Shown: one piece after another, positions 46,322 through 47,450 of the stretch
How positions within the stretch are numbered: the first letter of the stretch is position 1
How the letters are laid out: each line of letters opens with the position of its first letter
Source: JAXMAF01 sp046350555
GTDB taxonomy: Bacteria > Planctomycetota > Phycisphaerae > Phycisphaerales > SM1A02
NCBI GenBank assembly: GCA_046350555.1
Contig: JAXMAF010000034.1
Span: 1 to 47,450, forward strand
DNA length: 47,450 nt
Reading direction: 5' to 3'
Notes under the pieces: model-generated
The model's input: the letters and a program-made list of their open reading frames with translations, nothing else
Database searches by the model: none
Told to the model about the DNA's origin: nothing
Translations under genes and position numbers: made by a program

Positions 46322-47386
46322 TCACGCCTCGCCGCCCGGCTCCCGCGCGGCGCGCCCGCGTCCCATCTCGGCGACCGCCCGCTCCACCGCCTTCAGCCGC
46401 CGGGCCATGCCGTAGAGATCGCGCCCGACGAGGGCGTTGCGCTTCGCCGCGTCGAGGTCGATGCCGGGAATGCCCGCGAGCCGCGCGTGCGGCGGGGCGT
46501 CGGCGACGATCGCCGTCTTCCCCGCGGCCTGCACGTGGTCGCCGATCCTGAGATGCCCCGTGACGCCGACCTGGCCGCCGAGGACGACATAGTCGCCGAC
46601 CTCGACCGAGCCGCTGATGCCGACGAGCGAGACGAGCAGGCAATGCCGGCCGATCGTCGTGCCGTGGCCGATCGAGATGAGGTCGGCGAACTTCGTCCCC
46701 TTGCCGATCCGCGTCTCGTCCATCGCGGCGCGCTCGATGGCGCATCCGGCGCCGAGCTCCACGTCGTCCTCGATCACCACGCGGCCGGCCTGCGGGATCT
46801 TGTGATGCACGCCACCATGCGTCGCGTAGCCGAAGCCGTCGTGACCCACGACGACGCCGGAGTGGAGCGTCACGCGTTCGCCGATCACGCAGCGCTCGTA
46901 GACGACGGCGTTGGCATGGAGCACGCAGTCGGCCCCGAGCGTCGTCTCCTCGCCGACGTACGAGCCGGGATAGAGCACGCAACGCGGGCCGACGACCGCG
47001 CCGCGCGAGACCGTGGCGAAGGGATGGATCCGCGCGCCCTCGCCGATGGTCGCGGTCGGATGCACCGCGGCGCCATCGGCGCGCGGCGCCACCGGCTCGG
47101 GATGGCGCCGGAAGCCGTGCAGCGCCACCATCGCCTCGCGGAAGGCGAAGTAGGCGTCCCTCGCCTCGAGGCGCGCCAGCCGATCGGGCGTCTGCTGCGT
47201 CGGCGCCACGATCACCGCGGCGGCGCGGGTCGTCTCGAGGTACGGCACGTACTTCGCGTTGGCGATGAACGAGACCTCGTCGGGACCGGCGGCGTCGATC
47301 GGTGCGCAGGCTCGCACCATCCGCGCCGCGTCGCCGCGCAGCGACGCGCCGATCCGAGCGGCCAGTTCTCCCAGTGAAAGCGGCAT
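46322..47386 (-). CDS. lpxD: UDP-3-O-(3-hydroxyacyl)glucosamine N-acyltransferase
   Basis: This 354-residue left-handed beta-helix acyltransferase adds the second 3-hydroxyacyl chain in lipid A synthesis. The N-terminal uridine-binding domain (MPLSLGELAARIGASLRGDA, then DEVSFIANAKYVPYLETTRA) precedes hexapeptide repeats from HPTATIGEGARIHPFATVSR onward. The catalytic HDGFGY block (VVVGHDGFGYATHGGVHHKI) follows, then GRVVIEDDVELGAGCAIERA and DLISIGHGTTIGRHC, and a helical tail with AKRNALVGRDLYGMARRLKA. The His of HDGFGY is the general base. Start ATG 47386. Its presence argues for an LPS-type outer membrane. Other lpx genes may lie upstream beyond the window edge. Confidence 0.95.
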   Translation of the reverse strand: MPLSLGELAARIGASLRGDAARMVRACAPIDAAGPDEVSFIANAKYVPYLETTRAAAVIVAPTQQTPDRLARLEARDAYFAFREAMVALHGFRRHPEPVAPRADGAAVHPTATIGEGARIHPFATVSRGAVVGPRCVLYPGSYVGEETTLGADCVLHANAVVYERCVIGERVTLHSGVVVGHDGFGYATHGGVHHKIPQAGRVVIEDDVELGAGCAIERAAMDETRIGKGTKFADLISIGHGTTIGRHCLLVSLVGISGSVEVGDYVVLGGQVGVTGHLRIGDHVQAAGKTAIVADAPPHARLAGIPGIDLDAAKRNALVGRDLYGMARRLKAVERAVAEMGRGRAAREPGGEA

Positions 47387-47450
47387 GGGGCGACGGTAAC
47401 GGAGGCCGCGAACGCGGTCAAACCCCGTTGTGGACCGCCTGCGGCGCGCC

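Overview
The window is about 47 kb of very GC-rich bacterial DNA from an aerobic, Gram-negative-type chromosome. No rRNA, CRISPR array, phage or transposase was seen. Several traits point to the Planctomycetota, most likely near the Phycisphaerae. These are an alternative complex III/caa3 oxidase locus, a TatC with a large extra-membrane insertion, short zinc-ribbon membrane proteins, a UVR-motif protein beside a short sigma-70 factor, a class II DAHP synthase, and a ketosynthase paired with a degenerate ketosynthase. LpxD implies lipid A synthesis. The taxonomic placement is inferred from gene content only.

1-11.5 kb (minus strand) is one respiratory operon read from a good sigma-70 type promoter at 11535-11563: actA, actB, actC, actD, actE, actF, a small membrane protein, sco, coxB and coxA (cut by the window edge). 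Neighbouring genes overlap by 4-13 bases at most junctions. Together they encode quinol:cytochrome c oxidoreductase plus a caa3-type oxidase and its copper chaperone.

11.9-16.5 kb (plus strand) holds a small HExxH protein, a PTS EIIA/PtsN-like protein, a TatD nuclease, TatC, TadA and a broken HAD-like hydrolase. 16.5-21.3 kb (minus) holds truD, a bifunctional-nuclease-family protein, a secreted EF-hand protein and a solitary nuoG. 21.4-22.7 kb (plus) is a zinc-ribbon membrane protein with FG-GAP-like segments. 22.7-29.2 kb (minus) is an AddAB-type helicase-nuclease pair.

29.2-35.4 kb contains a candidate terminator-ended small RNA (plus), a membrane-anchored protein, a fabF/ketosynthase-like pair, class II DAHP synthase, a strong two-tier terminator and tRNA-Leu(UAG). 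35.4-42.4 kb (plus) holds a DoxX protein, then vWA protein, ExbB/MotA-like channel, two ExbD-like proteins and a large helical protein, which looks like an energised envelope module. 42.5-47.4 kb holds a UVR-motif protein (minus) divergent from a sigma factor (plus), a zinc-ribbon membrane protein, gcvT and lpxD.

The assembly has distinct islands of frame damage (about 3.05-4.0, 5.99-6.06, 15.87-17.2 and 36.65-42.4 kb). In these, well-conserved proteins can be rebuilt only by switching frame several times, while the long stretches between are clean. Local consensus error is the simplest explanation, so the broken genes here should not be read as true pseudogenes without raw reads.
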